Source of the DNA: Roseovarius sp. THAF9
Lineage (GTDB): Bacteria; Pseudomonadota; Alphaproteobacteria; Rhodobacterales; Rhodobacteraceae
Reading direction: 5' to 3'
DNA: 64,000 nt
Assembly: GCF_009363715.1 (NCBI RefSeq)
Contig: NZ_CP045405.1
Span: 118,031 to 182,030 of the forward strand
The position numbers and the translations under genes are program-made. The notes beneath the pieces were generated by a model. That model searched no databases, was not told the origin of the DNA, and saw only the letters and a list, made by a program, of their open reading frames with translations. Each line of letters begins with the position of its first letter. The stretch's first letter is position 1. Positions 52,601 to 61,687 of this stretch are shown one piece after another.

Positions 52601-54085
52601 CTATCCAACGGTGAACTGGCCCATCATTCCGCGATCTTCGTGTTCGAGGATGTGACAGTGGTACATGAACGGAGCCTCTGCCGTGGCGGGCTTGTCGAAA
52701 CGGACGAGAATTTCAGTGGGCCCGTCGACGTGAACCACGTCCTTGAGGCCGGTCAGTTGCGGATCGACGGCCTGTCCGCCCGCATGCGTCACGAGGAACG
52801 AGGCCCCATGCACGTGGAAGGGATGGGCCATCATGTCAGCGTTGATCCGCCAGCGTTCGGTTTCGCCCAAAGGGACATGGAAATCTATGCGGCCCATGTC
52901 ATATGAGGCGCCGTTGATGCCCATGGACTGACCCGAGCGGCCAAAGAGGTTGTTCATCATACTGCCCATCATGCCGCGAGAATGGATATTCAGGGTGAAG
53001 TCACGGGTCCGGACCGGCGCGCCAAGATCGCGCAACTGGGCGGGCAGGCGCGCGGGCAAGGCGTCTGGCGTCACCAAGGCCTGTCCTGAAACCTCGATCG
53101 ACAGAATGTCGAGCGTGCCCGACGGGCCGGAGCCTCCGCCCATCATGCCGCCCATGGACCCGCCACCCATCATCCCAGCCGCGATGTCGGCAGACACGAG
53201 CCGCACAGCACGGCTATCGGAGAAATCGACGACGATTTCGGCACGTTCGCCGGGCGACAGGTGCAAGCCGGTCACCGCATGCGGTGTAGGCAGAAGCCCG
53301 CCGTCGCTGGCAATCTGATGGAACCGGCGGCCATCCGAGAAGCTAAATTCGTAAGTGCGGGCATTGGACCCATTCAAAAGACGGAACCGCACCAGACCGG
53401 CGGGCACGGTCACTTTCGGGTGCAGTGTCCCATTGACCAGAATGTCGCTGCCCTGAAACCCCGCCATCTGGTCCATGTGGCCAAGGTCGTAGGTCATTAC
53501 TCCGCGCCGGAACAGGCGGTCCTGAACAATGAGCGGTATGTCATCTTCGCCATAGGTTTGGGGCAGTGGAACGTCGATCGCCGGGTCGTCCAGCAGGATC
53601 ATCCCCGCTAGGCCGCGATAGACCTGATTGGCGGTCTGTCCGTGGACATGGCTGTGATACCACAGCGTCGCTGCAGGGTGATCCACCGGAAGTTCAGGCG
53701 CCCATGTCTCGCCGGGACCGAACGCAAGTTGCGGACCGCCATCAAGGTCACCGGGAAGGTGCATGCCGTGCCAGTGCGCGGTGATCGGCATGTCGGTGCT
53801 ATTCTCCACTGAAATCCTCGCGGCGCGGCCCCTTACGAAGCGCAATGTCGGGCCAAGGTAGTCTTGTGAGAACCCAAGCGTCGGCGACGCGACGCCAGCG
53901 TAGAATGCCCGTGTGGCGGCATGCGCAGTCAGCGTGTTCCCGGCGATGCCATCCACGTCCATCAGCGGTGGGATCGGCAAGGGTGCGCCCGTTTCTGCCG
54001 CGATCGCACGGCGGGTCAGCAGCATCGGTGTGGCTAGGGTCGCGCCAGCCGCTGCACCGGCAATGATGAACTGTCGTCGTTTCAT
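52601..54085 (-). CDS. Multicopper oxidase, CueO/SufI-like
   Basis: A 494-residue periplasmic oxidase with start at 54085 (AAAGGAC upstream) and Arg-rich signal MKRRQFIIAGAAAGATLATP. Copper ligands: HWHGMHL (about 104), WYHSHVHGQT, HPFHVHGASF and HCHILEHEDRGMM (about 476). Two Met-rich stretches (GMMGGGSMGGMMGGG and RGMMGSMMNNL) suggest cuprous oxidase activity. Most distant of the four oxidases. Downstream of CopA in the CueR-controlled unit. Confidence 0.92.
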   Translation of the reverse strand: MKRRQFIIAGAAAGATLATPMLLTRRAIAAETGAPLPIPPLMDVDGIAGNTLTAHAATRAFYAGVASPTLGFSQDYLGPTLRFVRGRAARISVENSTDMPITAHWHGMHLPGDLDGGPQLAFGPGETWAPELPVDHPAATLWYHSHVHGQTANQVYRGLAGMILLDDPAIDVPLPQTYGEDDIPLIVQDRLFRRGVMTYDLGHMDQMAGFQGSDILVNGTLHPKVTVPAGLVRFRLLNGSNARTYEFSFSDGRRFHQIASDGGLLPTPHAVTGLHLSPGERAEIVVDFSDSRAVRLVSADIAAGMMGGGSMGGMMGGGSGPSGTLDILSIEVSGQALVTPDALPARLPAQLRDLGAPVRTRDFTLNIHSRGMMGSMMNNLFGRSGQSMGINGASYDMGRIDFHVPLGETERWRINADMMAHPFHVHGASFLVTHAGGQAVDPQLTGLKDVVHVDGPTEILVRFDKPATAEAPFMYHCHILEHEDRGMMGQFTVG

Positions 54086-54206
54086 GGGTTTGTCCTTTCG
54101 CGGCGGAGGCCGCTTCTTTGAAGAATGCGTTAGATCCACCTGCGCAATACGCTGACGCGGATGGGCTCGGCGAACGTCGAGGAGCTCACGGCACACAACA
54201 TCAAAG

Positions 54207-56561
54207 TCATAGTGTCGTCCGGCGCAAGCGCAGCGCGTTGAGTACCACGGAAATGGACGAGGCGCTCATGGCGAAAGCGGCGAACATCGGGCTGATGAGG
54301 ATGCCGAAGAACGGGTAGAGCAGGCCTGCGGCGATGGGCACACCTGAAGCATTATAGATCAGCGCGAAGAACAGGTTCTGGCGGATGTTGCGCATGGTGA
54401 CGCGGGCCAGGCGGCGGGCGCGCACGATGCCGTCGAGGTCGCCTTTTACCAGCGTAATACCGGAACTTTCGATGGCCACATCGGCCCCGGTGCCCATGGC
54501 AATGCCAACATCCGCCTGCGCGAGGGCAGGGGCGTCGTTGACACCGTCACCGGCCATGGCAACCTTGGCCCCGCTTTCTTGCAGATCGCGGACGATCTTC
54601 GCCTTGTCTTCGGGCAGGACATCGGCGCGGACCTCGTCGATGCCGAGGCGGTCGGCCACGGCCTTGGCGGTGCGTTCGTTGTCGCCGGTGGCCATGATGA
54701 TGCGGAACCCCAGATCGTGCAGCGCCTTGAGTGCGTCGGGCGTGGTGTCCTTGATCGGATCGGACACCGCGACGAGACCGACCAGCGCATCTTCGACAAC
54801 GACGAACATCACCGTTTCGCCTTCATCCCGGCGGATGTTGGCCACGTCGCTTAATGGTCCGGTTTCAAGGCCAAGATCCTCAACCAGCTTGCGGTTACCC
54901 AGCGCGACGGATTTCCCATCAACGGTACCGCGAACGCCTTTGCCGGTCACGGCCTCGAAGCCGTCGGCCTTAGCCATATCCACACCACGCTCTTCAGCAC
55001 CGCGCACGATGGCCTCGGCCAACGGGTGTTCTGAGCCGCGCTCAAGTGATGCGGCAAGGCGGAGAACCTCAGCCTCGTCATGGCCATCCTCGGGCAGGAC
55101 CGCGACGAGGCGCGGTTTGCCCATGGTCAGCGTCCCCGTCTTGTCGACGATCAGCGTGTCGACTTTCTCAAACCGCTCAAGCGCCTCGGCATTCTTGATC
55201 AGCACGCCGGCCTGTGCGCCGCGACCCGTGGCCGTCATGATCGACATCGGCGTGGCCAGGCCAAGCGCGCAGGGGCAGGCGATGATCAGGACCGCGACGG
55301 CAGCAATCAAGGCATATGACAGAGCAGGGGCGGGGCCCCAGACCGCCCACGCCACAAAGGCCAGAATGGCGATTACGATGACGGCCGGAACGAAGTAACC
55401 TGCGACCTTGTCTGCGTATTTTTGGATCGGCGCACGAGACCGCTGCGCGTTGGAGACCATTTCTACGATCTGGCTGAGCATCGTGTCCGAGCCGACGCGC
55501 GTGGCTTCGACGATCAGCGATCCGGTGCCGTTGATCGTGGCCCCTGTGACGGTGTCGCCTTCGACCTTTTCAACGGGAATGGGTTCGCCGGTGATCATGC
55601 TTTCGTCGATAGAGGAGCGACCCTCGGCGACGACGCCATCGACCGGCACTTTGTCGCCGGGGCGCACGCGCAAACGGTCACCTACGACCACATCTTCGAG
55701 CGCTATTTCTTCTTCGCTGCCATCATCGCGGATAACACGCGCGGATTTGGCCGCCATGTCCAGTAGCGCACGGATTGCCTTTCCGGTGCCTTCGCGGGCG
55801 CGCAGTTCCATCACCTGACCCAGAAGGACAAGTGTGACGATCACTGCCGCGGCCTCGAAATAGACACCAACATGGCCTTGTTCATCACGGAAACCATCGG
55901 GGAATATATCCGGGACAAGGACTGCAACAACACTGAACAGCCATGCGGCCATAACGCCCATCGCGATGAGCGAGAACATGTTGAGGTTCATCGTGCGGAA
56001 CGAATTCCAGCCGCGGACAAGGAACGGCCAGCCACACCACCAGACCACGGGTGTACCGAGTATCAGTTCGATCCAGAGCGTGCCGCGCTCTCCGAAAATC
56101 TCTCTTACGCCGGGAAACCCAACGAAAGGCCCCATGGTGAAGACCAGAAGTGGGATCGACAGGATCGTGCCGACCCAGAACCGCCGGGTGAAATCGACCA
56201 GTTCGGGATTCGGGCCGTCCTCGTCCATGGCGGCACTTTCCAGTTCAAGCCCCATGCCGCAGATCGGGCAGGAGCCCGGGTGGGTCTGACGGACTTCGGC
56301 GTGCATCGGGCAGGTGTAGACCGCCCCATCGTGGTCTTCCGGCACGGTATCGTATTTGCCGTCTGCTGGCGCGGAACCGGCTGCATGGGCATGACCGGCG
56401 TGGCCGTGATGGTGACAGTCGGCTTCGGATGCCGACACTTCATCCTGCGGGACAAGGTGCATCCCGCATTTCGGGCAATCGCCGGGTTCGTCGGACACGA
56501 CCTCGGGGTGCATCGGGCAGGTATAGACCTGTGGCTGGGATGATGCGTCTGGATGGTTCAT
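54207..56561 (-). CDS. copA: Copper-translocating P1B-type ATPase with two heavy-metal-binding motifs, second copy
   Basis: A 784-residue Cu(I) exporter, start at 56561 with AAAGGTTTCACC. Two N-terminal modules, [10 protein letters not shown]...CPKCGM (about 12-40) and [10 protein letters not shown]...CPICGM (about 83-110), with a linker [14 protein letters not shown]. Core: CPC (about 430), DKTGT (about 473), [14 protein letters not shown] (about 673). Very similar to the protein at 3221-5623 throughout the core, including whole stretches without change, but different at the N-terminus. It follows a TVP38-family gene by 17 nt. Confidence 0.95.
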   Translation of the reverse strand: MNHPDASSQPQVYTCPMHPEVVSDEPGDCPKCGMHLVPQDEVSASEADCHHHGHAGHAHAAGSAPADGKYDTVPEDHDGAVYTCPMHAEVRQTHPGSCPICGMGLELESAAMDEDGPNPELVDFTRRFWVGTILSIPLLVFTMGPFVGFPGVREIFGERGTLWIELILGTPVVWWCGWPFLVRGWNSFRTMNLNMFSLIAMGVMAAWLFSVVAVLVPDIFPDGFRDEQGHVGVYFEAAAVIVTLVLLGQVMELRAREGTGKAIRALLDMAAKSARVIRDDGSEEEIALEDVVVGDRLRVRPGDKVPVDGVVAEGRSSIDESMITGEPIPVEKVEGDTVTGATINGTGSLIVEATRVGSDTMLSQIVEMVSNAQRSRAPIQKYADKVAGYFVPAVIVIAILAFVAWAVWGPAPALSYALIAAVAVLIIACPCALGLATPMSIMTATGRGAQAGVLIKNAEALERFEKVDTLIVDKTGTLTMGKPRLVAVLPEDGHDEAEVLRLAASLERGSEHPLAEAIVRGAEERGVDMAKADGFEAVTGKGVRGTVDGKSVALGNRKLVEDLGLETGPLSDVANIRRDEGETVMFVVVEDALVGLVAVSDPIKDTTPDALKALHDLGFRIIMATGDNERTAKAVADRLGIDEVRADVLPEDKAKIVRDLQESGAKVAMAGDGVNDAPALAQADVGIAMGTGADVAIESSGITLVKGDLDGIVRARRLARVTMRNIRQNLFFALIYNASGVPIAAGLLYPFFGILISPMFAAFAMSASSISVVLNALRLRRTTL

Positions 56562-56578
56562 GGTGAAACCTTTCTGAA

Positions 56579-57241
56579 TTAGGTGAATTCGGACAGTCGC
56601 CCGGACTTGCGTTTTTTGCTGACGAGGGCCGCGATCAAGGAAAGACCGGAAACAACGCCGAGGACGGCAATCGTCCAAAGGACGGATTCTGAATCGCCCG
56701 TCATCGCGATCGCCCCCATGTGTGCCAGGAAGAAACTGGCGGGGATGATGCCGGCCAGCGTTGCAATGGCGAAGCGCCAGAAGTGCAAGGCACTAAGACC
56801 AGCCGCGTAGCTGATAAGGTCGAATGACAGGAACGGTAGGAGGCGGCTGACGAAGACGATCAATGTCAGCATGTTTTGTGAGCCGAGAAGCGCCCAACGA
56901 GATGTGTCTCCAAAAAACCGTGCAACGAAAGGATGGCCCAGTTTGCGGGCCAGCGTGAAGGCGATGAGCGCACCAAGTTCAGCACCGATCACGACAAGCA
57001 CGGCCCCGACCCAATGTCCGTAGGCCGCACCCGCCGCCAAAGCGATCGGGGCAGAAGGCAGAGGGCTTGCAACGATAGCGACTGTCATCAGAGTGACGAC
57101 GACAACCGGACCCAACAGGCCCGCGGCGTCAATCCAATTTTCAAGATCAGCACGGGTCGGAAGCGTCAGGTTCAGAAGGTCGGGCCGCGCAATGACGACA
57201 ATGCCCCCGATCAGGGCGACGAGGAGGACGACACGGAACAT
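56579..57241 (-). CDS. TVP38/TMEM64-family membrane protein
   Basis: A 220-residue DedA-like protein with five or six helices. Conserved core: [37 protein letters not shown] and [18 protein letters not shown]. Basic C-terminus ([12 protein letters not shown]). The family is linked to envelope homeostasis and metal tolerance (DedA, selenite and mercury relatives), perhaps by lipid flipping. Start at 57241, five bases after the preceding stop. Part of the CueR-controlled unit with CopA. Confidence 0.88.
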   Translation of the reverse strand: MFRVVLLVALIGGIVVIARPDLLNLTLPTRADLENWIDAAGLLGPVVVVTLMTVAIVASPLPSAPIALAAGAAYGHWVGAVLVVIGAELGALIAFTLARKLGHPFVARFFGDTSRWALLGSQNMLTLIVFVSRLLPFLSFDLISYAAGLSALHFWRFAIATLAGIIPASFFLAHMGAIAMTGDSESVLWTIAVLGVVSGLSLIAALVSKKRKSGRLSEFT

Positions 57242-57246
57242 CTGGA

Positions 57247-57432
57247 TCAAATCAGCGGGGCAATGAGGAAGACGGAGGCCATCAGCGCAAAACCGTAGAT
57301 TGTTTGAGGCGCAGACCAACGCAAAAGCAGAGCCTTTGTGCCGAACCGTGCCAGTTTTGCCTCGCCAAACGGATCAATCGCAGGCGGCCTGATAGAAATT
57401 GTGCTATTCGAGTGGCGGAGTTGGTATTTCAC
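57247..57432 (-). CDS. Short membrane protein, first gene of CueR-controlled unit
   Basis: A 61-residue frame from a GTG at 57432, with AAAGGGCTG at suitable distance. Basic N-terminal half (ARFGTKALLLRWS) and one C-terminal helix (IYGFALMASVFLIAPLI). The stop is five bases before the TVP38 start. It lies just after the CueR box, which supports it. Family unknown. Confidence 0.5.
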   Translation of the reverse strand: MKYQLRHSNSTISIRPPAIDPFGEAKLARFGTKALLLRWSAPQTIYGFALMASVFLIAPLI

Positions 57433-57477
57433 GATTCTACAGCCCTTTCCGAAGCCTTGTTTGTCATACTTCCTCCT

Positions 57478-57508
57478 GAGATAGGGGTTCCACTGACTGG
57501 AAGGTCAA
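57478..57508 (-). promoter_or_regulatory. CueR-type operator/promoter of TVP38-CopA-oxidase unit
   Basis: Minus strand: TTGACC (57503-57508), 19-nt spacer TTCCAGTCAGTGGAACCCC with dyad TTCCAGTCAGTGGAA, TATCTC (57478-57483), the same -10 as the box at 33213. It is directly followed upstream (57509-57541) by a possible response-regulator site. Confidence 0.85.
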
Positions 57509-57525
57509 GTCGCGGAAGTGTCATA

Positions 57526-57541
57526 GTTACAAATTGCGACA
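57526..57541 (-). promoter_or_regulatory. Half-box resembling the EF-hand operator
   Basis: Minus strand TGTCGC-AATTT-GTAAC, same as the left half of the boxes at 9433 and 11674. A GTCGC lies 17 nt further, one base short of the spacing seen there. It sits between the CueR box and the L,D-transpeptidase gene and could serve either. Confidence 0.4.
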
Positions 57542-57669
57542 AAGCGGTTCTGGTTCAGGAATGTCCGAGGTCCGTAACGTGGCGCCAACGATCGTCGTAA
57601 TTGACGCAGGCCCCAAAGAAAGCACCATGTAAATCGACGGATCGTAGCGGGCCTTGACTAGGAGACGGA

Positions 57670-58251
57670 ATGACATTTTTGACGCGCCGGGCGGCTGTTC
57701 TTACTTCATTGGCTGCAGCTACGCTGCCGAATCTAACCTTTGCGCATGCATATGCCCTTCCGGATCGGTTTCTTCCTCAATTGGTGAATACCTATCGCAC
57801 CGACTGGGTGCCCGGATCGGTCCATGTCGTTCCTGATGACTTCTTTTTGTACTTCATGTTGGAAGACGGAATGGCGATCCGCTACGGCGTGGGTGTCGGT
57901 CGAGAAGGGTTGTACGAAGCAGGTTCATTCAATGTTGCGCGCAAGGCCGAGTGGCCGCGTTGGCGTCCGACAAATGCAATGATCCGCCGGGAGCCTGAAA
58001 AGTATGCGCGGTTTGCCGATGGCGTTCCCGGTGGCCCTGGCAATCCACTGGGAGCAAGAGCACTATATCTTTATGATGATGATGGACGGGATACTTACTT
58101 GCGCATCCACGGAACAAACGAGCCACGGACAATCGGATTTGCCGTTTCAAATGGATGTGCGCGATTGACCAATGACCATGTATCCGATCTTTATGATCGG
58201 GTTCAGATCGGAGCGCGGGTGCATCTGTATCCAAAAACTGCGTCAAGCTGA
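57670..58251 (+). CDS. L,D-transpeptidase (YkuD), intact
   Basis: A 193-residue periplasmic enzyme with signal MTFLTRRAAVLTSLAAATLP. Catalytic motif YLRIHGTNEPRTIGFAVSNG followed by CARL (His and Cys); GGPGNPLGARALYLY precedes it, as in ErfK/YbiS-type enzymes. AGGAGACGG lies before the ATG. It is an intact relative of the broken gene at 15803, sharing PGNPLGARA/PENPLGVRA and HGTxxxxxIG. Base composition is more AT-rich than most of the island. A possible response-regulator box lies 130 nt upstream. Confidence 0.9.
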   Translation: MTFLTRRAAVLTSLAAATLPNLTFAHAYALPDRFLPQLVNTYRTDWVPGSVHVVPDDFFLYFMLEDGMAIRYGVGVGREGLYEAGSFNVARKAEWPRWRPTNAMIRREPEKYARFADGVPGGPGNPLGARALYLYDDDGRDTYLRIHGTNEPRTIGFAVSNGCARLTNDHVSDLYDRVQIGARVHLYPKTASS

Positions 58252-58304
58252 AGTAAAGGCGGTCCTGAGATGAACGAGCCCCCCAGAATGTGAATGGGCA
58301 AAAA

Positions 58305-58393
58305 TATCAGAATTAAAGGCAAAATCTCATAATTAAGGGCAAAGCATAGCCGTTGATTTCGTTGGATTTCTCATCTCACAATTAAGGGCTACG
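58305..58393 (+). repeat. Three direct copies of an AATTAAGGGC-containing unit
   Basis: TATCAGAATTAAAGGCAAAA (58305), TCTCATAATTAAGGGCAAAG (58325) and TCTCACAATTAAGGGCTACG (58374). Units 1 and 2 abut at a 20-nt period, unit 3 is 49 nt on. The AT-rich block lies at the edge of the mer segment, 120 nt from direct repeat copy 1. Could be recombinase or iteron-like sites; function unknown. Confidence 0.5.
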
Positions 58394-58512
58394 CGACATT
58401 TGCCGTAACCCGTGCAATAGTGCTCAGCGAACCTTTACTGCCATTTGTCTCTACTTGTGCAAAAACGCTCCTGGTGGTGCCCATTTGGTTGCTCACATGC
58501 GCCACAATCGAT

Positions 58513-58692
58513 ACCGCCCCTGCCCCGTCACCTCCCGGATCAGGCCTCGCGCTTCCGTCCAGGCGAGATTGCGTTGAACGGCGGCACGGCTAGCGTTGGT
58601 CAGGACCTCGCCCATCGGGGCAGAGACAAGGGGCCATTCGGTAAGCACAGCGCGCAAGGCGCGCGGGGTCTTGCCCGAAAGTGGGGTCATTT
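58513..58692 (-). pseudogene. DUF1403 3'-end fragment, direct repeat copy 1
   Basis: Encodes MTPLSGKTPRALRAVLTEWP to the natural C-terminus of DUF1403, almost the same as the end of the intact gene at 61688. The block 58558-58681 is identical (124 bp) to 61762-61885 and in the same direction. Upstream of residue M the sequence becomes unrelated and leads into the merA end. It is a duplicated tail, not a gene. Confidence 0.88.
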
Positions 58693-58751
58693 CGCCTGCC
58701 TTGCTCGTCTTAGACACGCTTGAGGGTCCAAGCTGGATAAATCTGCTCGTT

Positions 58752-60188
58752 TCATCCAGCGCAGCAGGACAGTTTGGCGACATCCTTGTCGAAGGTCTGC
58801 GCGGCGAGCTTCAGCGCCTCGACCGTGGTAAGATAGGGAAAGATCGTTTCGCCGAGCGCCTTTGTCGTCATGCCGAACTTCAACGCCATGGCGAGCGTCT
58901 GGACACTGTCGGCTCCCTCCGGCGCCATGATGACGCCGCCCAGCAGGCGGTCGGTCTGCGCATCCGCGACCAGCTTGATCAGGCCCCGGGTATCGCGGGC
59001 CGCTAGCGCGCGAGGCACGTTGTCGAGGGTAAGCACGCTGGTCTTGACGTCATGACCCGCCGCACGCGCCTGCGCTTCGGTCAGCCCGACTCCGGCCACT
59101 TGCGGATCGGTGAACACCACCCAAGGCATCGATGCGTTGTCGTAGCGCTCCGTCCCGCCCAGAACGGCGTTGCGGGACGCGAGCTTGGCGCCATAGGCGG
59201 CCATGTAGACGAACTGATCGCGGTCGGTCACATCGCCGGCCGCGAAGATGCCGGGCTTCGTGGTCTGCATGTCGTCGCCCACCCGGATCGCACCGCGTGC
59301 GTCGGTCTCGACACCCATCTCCGCGAGGCCCAGCCTCTTGGTGTTGGGCGCACGGCCCGTGGTCAGGACGAGGCGGTGGGCCGTCAGATCGCGGTCGGTA
59401 CCGTCCACCGTCACGGACAAAACCGCGCGGTCAACATCACGCCGCGCGGCGTGGTAGGTCGCGCCATCTAGGACGCGCAAGCCTTCGGCGCGCAAGGTCG
59501 CCGTGAGCGCCTCGGACACCTCCGGCTCGGTGTGCGGCAACAGGCGCGAGCGGCAGACGATGGTGACGTGGGTGCCCATCCGCGCCATCATCTGCGCCAG
59601 CTCCACGCCGATATAGCCGCCGCCGAGGAAGATCAGGCTGTCGGGCAAATGGTCCAGCGCCAGCAGCGACGTGCTGTCGAGCGTCGGTGCTTCGAGGATG
59701 CCAAGGATATCGGGCACGGCGGGTCTGCCGCCTGTGGCGACGATCACCTTGGGAGCCGTGATCTTGCGCCTGCCGACTTCGACACCGCCGGGGACGAGCT
59801 GCGCCGGACCCTCGTCGATATAAGTCACTCCATCGTAGCCCGGCAGCAGGTCGGCGTACTTCTTCTGGCGCAGCGTCGCGACCAGATCGTCCTTGGCCAC
59901 AACCAGCGCCGACCAGTCGGCAACCTGCGCCTCTCCGCTGAGGCCCGGGAAACGATGCGCCGACTGCGCACTGTGGAGGGCTTCCGCAGCGCGGATCATC
60001 GTCTTGGAGGGCACGCAGCCCACGTTCACGCAGGTCCCGCCGATGGTGCCATGCCCGATGAGCGCGACCCGCTTGCCGCCCTCGGCGGCGGTGATCGCGG
60101 CGGAGAAGCCAGCCGATCCGGCGCCGATCACGGCAAGGTCGAAATCGCCCGTGGGTGCCTTGGTTTCGTATTTCATGAACTCATCCAT
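58752..60188 (-). CDS. merA: Mercury(II) reductase
   Basis: A 478-residue flavoprotein disulfide reductase that reduces Hg(II) to Hg(0) with NADPH. Redox-active pair in GTCVNVGCVPSKTMIRAAEA; FAD motif VIGAGSAGFSAA; NAD motif FLGGGYIGVELAQ; C-terminal Cys pair KLSCCAG that receives Hg(II). The N-terminal HMA (NmerA) domain is absent. The start at 60188 overlaps the restored merF end; 60176 is an alternative. Last gene of the mer operon. Confidence 0.95.
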   Translation of the reverse strand: MDEFMKYETKAPTGDFDLAVIGAGSAGFSAAITAAEGGKRVALIGHGTIGGTCVNVGCVPSKTMIRAAEALHSAQSAHRFPGLSGEAQVADWSALVVAKDDLVATLRQKKYADLLPGYDGVTYIDEGPAQLVPGGVEVGRRKITAPKVIVATGGRPAVPDILGILEAPTLDSTSLLALDHLPDSLIFLGGGYIGVELAQMMARMGTHVTIVCRSRLLPHTEPEVSEALTATLRAEGLRVLDGATYHAARRDVDRAVLSVTVDGTDRDLTAHRLVLTTGRAPNTKRLGLAEMGVETDARGAIRVGDDMQTTKPGIFAAGDVTDRDQFVYMAAYGAKLASRNAVLGGTERYDNASMPWVVFTDPQVAGVGLTEAQARAAGHDVKTSVLTLDNVPRALAARDTRGLIKLVADAQTDRLLGGVIMAPEGADSVQTLAMALKFGMTTKALGETIFPYLTTVEALKLAAQTFDKDVAKLSCCAG

Positions 60189-60419
60189 TTTCTTGAGATG
60201 CCCTGCGCCGCTGCCGCCGCCAGACGGCATAGATGGTCAGGCCGATAAAAAACGCCAGCGCGGGCAGCAGCACGTAGTCTATCCAGCCAAGCCAAGTCAA
60301 GCCGACAGGCCCACGGCGCCGAGAAGAACGACCAGGATCGGCGTGAAGCAGCAGAGCGCCGCGATGACGGTGCCGACGATCCCTGTCGCGATCATCTTGC
60401 GGTCGGTCTGCTCGCTCAT
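60181..60419 (-). pseudogene. merF: MerF-type mercury transporter with one-base deletion
   Basis: The first frame has MSEQTDRKMIATGIVGTVIA, ALCCFTPILVVLLGAVGLSA, then a TGA near 60302. Restoring one base after GLS gives ALTWLGWIDYVLLPALAF and FIGLTIYAVWRRQRRR to a TGA at 60181, the second helix of MerF. The CC pair of helix 1 is intact. As read, only the first helix would be made. It could be a sequence error because the second frame is fully preserved. Confidence 0.75.
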
Positions 60420-60423
60420 CCCG

Positions 60424-60729
60424 TCAACCTGAGACGCGCGCCGGGTAGCCTGCATTGGCCGACGCGGTCGCGATCGCCTCGGCGCTGGTCGCGGCGGTGT
60501 CGAAGACGACAGTAGCGGTGCGCGCCTCGAAGTCGATCTCGACGGCGCGCACGCCATCGACGCCTTCCATCGCGCGCTTCACCGTCACCGGGCAGAGCGC
60601 GCAGGTCATGTTGTCCACCGCGAAGGTGACGGTCTGCTCGGCGGCGACGGTTTGCGCGACGGCAGGAATGGCCGTGATGGGTGCTGTGGCGGTCAGGCCG
60701 AACAGAACAAGGGCAAGGATCGTCTTCAT
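60424..60729 (-). CDS. merP: Periplasmic mercury-binding protein MerP
   Basis: A 101-residue protein: signal peptide MKTILALVLFGLTATAPITA, then an HMA domain with the Hg(II) motif MTCALCPVTVKRAM (two Cys) and C-terminal SANAGYPARV. It collects Hg(II) in the periplasm and passes it to MerT. Follows merT by 18 nt. Confidence 0.94.
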   Translation of the reverse strand: MKTILALVLFGLTATAPITAIPAVAQTVAAEQTVTFAVDNMTCALCPVTVKRAMEGVDGVRAVEIDFEARTATVVFDTAATSAEAIATASANAGYPARVSG

Positions 60730-60747
60730 GAGGGTGTCCTTTCGGGA

Positions 60748-61137
60748 TCAGTAGAGAAGCGGGGCCCACCAGTCGATGGTGAGTGCAGCGACGACGAGTA
60801 TCAGGGAAGCCCAGAGCGCGGTCTTGGTGATCCGCGCCGAGGATGGGCGCGCACAGTAGGAACCAGGCTCGCAGACGGTCGGCTTGCGCAAATACACCTG
60901 CCGGAACCCGGCCCCGATGAAGCCGAGCGCGATTACGGCAAAGATCGGCTTGTAAGGCTCCAGTGCCGTGAGGTTGCCGATCCAGGCGCCCGAGATGCCG
61001 AGAGTCAGAAGCACCAGCGGCCCGATGCAGCAGGCCGAGGCGAAAAAGGCGCCCACAACCCCGCCCGCCGCAAGCCAACCCTTTCGGGCGGGGCGATCCG
61101 CCGCTGAAGTGTCTGTTCTGTCGTCTGTCAGTGTCAT
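60748..61137 (-). CDS. merT: Mercuric ion transporter MerT
   Basis: A 129-residue, three-helix inner-membrane protein. Start at 61137 with AGAGGTGCGCGAC nearby. First helix Cys pair FFASACCIGPLVLLTLG; second Cys pair VCEPGSYCARP in the cytoplasmic loop. It imports Hg(II) for MerA. First gene after the mer operator. Confidence 0.94.
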   Translation of the reverse strand: MTLTDDRTDTSAADRPARKGWLAAGGVVGAFFASACCIGPLVLLTLGISGAWIGNLTALEPYKPIFAVIALGFIGAGFRQVYLRKPTVCEPGSYCARPSSARITKTALWASLILVVAALTIDWWAPLLY

Positions 61138-61168
61138 GTCGCGCACCTCTCGTCTGTGGTTGATGATG

Positions 61169-61199
61169 GGTGTAGGGTCTGTAGTAACTACAGGCTCAA
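61169..61199 (-). promoter_or_regulatory. mer operator/promoter
   Basis: Minus strand: TTGAGC (61194-61199), 19-nt spacer CTGTAGTTACTACAGACCC with dyad CTGTAG-TTA-CTACAG, TACACC (61169-61174). MerR-family layout between divergent merT and merR. Confidence 0.85.
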
Positions 61200-61213
61200 G
61201 AGGAAACCTGCCC

Positions 61214-61630
61214 ATGACCGATCACGAACGCGAGAGCGGCTTAACACGCGGCGACCTGGCCCGGGCGACCGGATGCAACATCGAAACAATCCGCTATTAC
61301 GAGAAAACGGGCCTGCTGCCTGACCCACCCCGGACCAATGCCGGCTACCGGATCTATGCCACCGCACACGCCACACGCCTGCGCTTCATCCTGCGTGCCC
61401 GGGAACTCGGGTTCTCCATGGAAAACATTCGCGGGCTTTTGGGGCTGGAGGACGGAGCCGCCCCGACTTGCGCCGACGTCAAGGAGAGAACAGAGCGCCA
61501 CCTTGCTGATGTGCGTGCGAAGATTGCAGACCTCCGGCGGATCGAATCCGTCCTCGCTGCAACGGCATCCAGGTGTTCTGGCGCCGAAGTCCCCAACTGT
61601 CCGGTGCTCGACGCGATTTCTGGAAACTGA
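61214..61630 (+). CDS. merR: Hg(II)-responsive regulator MerR
   Basis: A 138-residue MerR activator. HTH: DLARATGCNIETIRYYEKTG. The Hg ligands C86, C121 and C129 have spacings close to MerR of Tn501 (TCADVKE; SRCSGAEVPNCPVL). Divergent from merT, with the operator between. The ATG follows AGAGGAAACC. Confidence 0.93.
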   Translation: MTDHERESGLTRGDLARATGCNIETIRYYEKTGLLPDPPRTNAGYRIYATAHATRLRFILRARELGFSMENIRGLLGLEDGAAPTCADVKERTERHLADVRAKIADLRRIESVLAATASRCSGAEVPNCPVLDAISGN

Positions 61631-61687
61631 AAACTATGACACGAACTTCCCGAACTCTTGAAGCTCCCATGCATCGAACTGGAAGAT

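Noticed and set aside
54385..55398. 337-codon open frame antisense to the third CopA
   Set aside because: Shadow frame; Ser/Thr/Arg-rich composition typical of a complement of a GC-rich gene.
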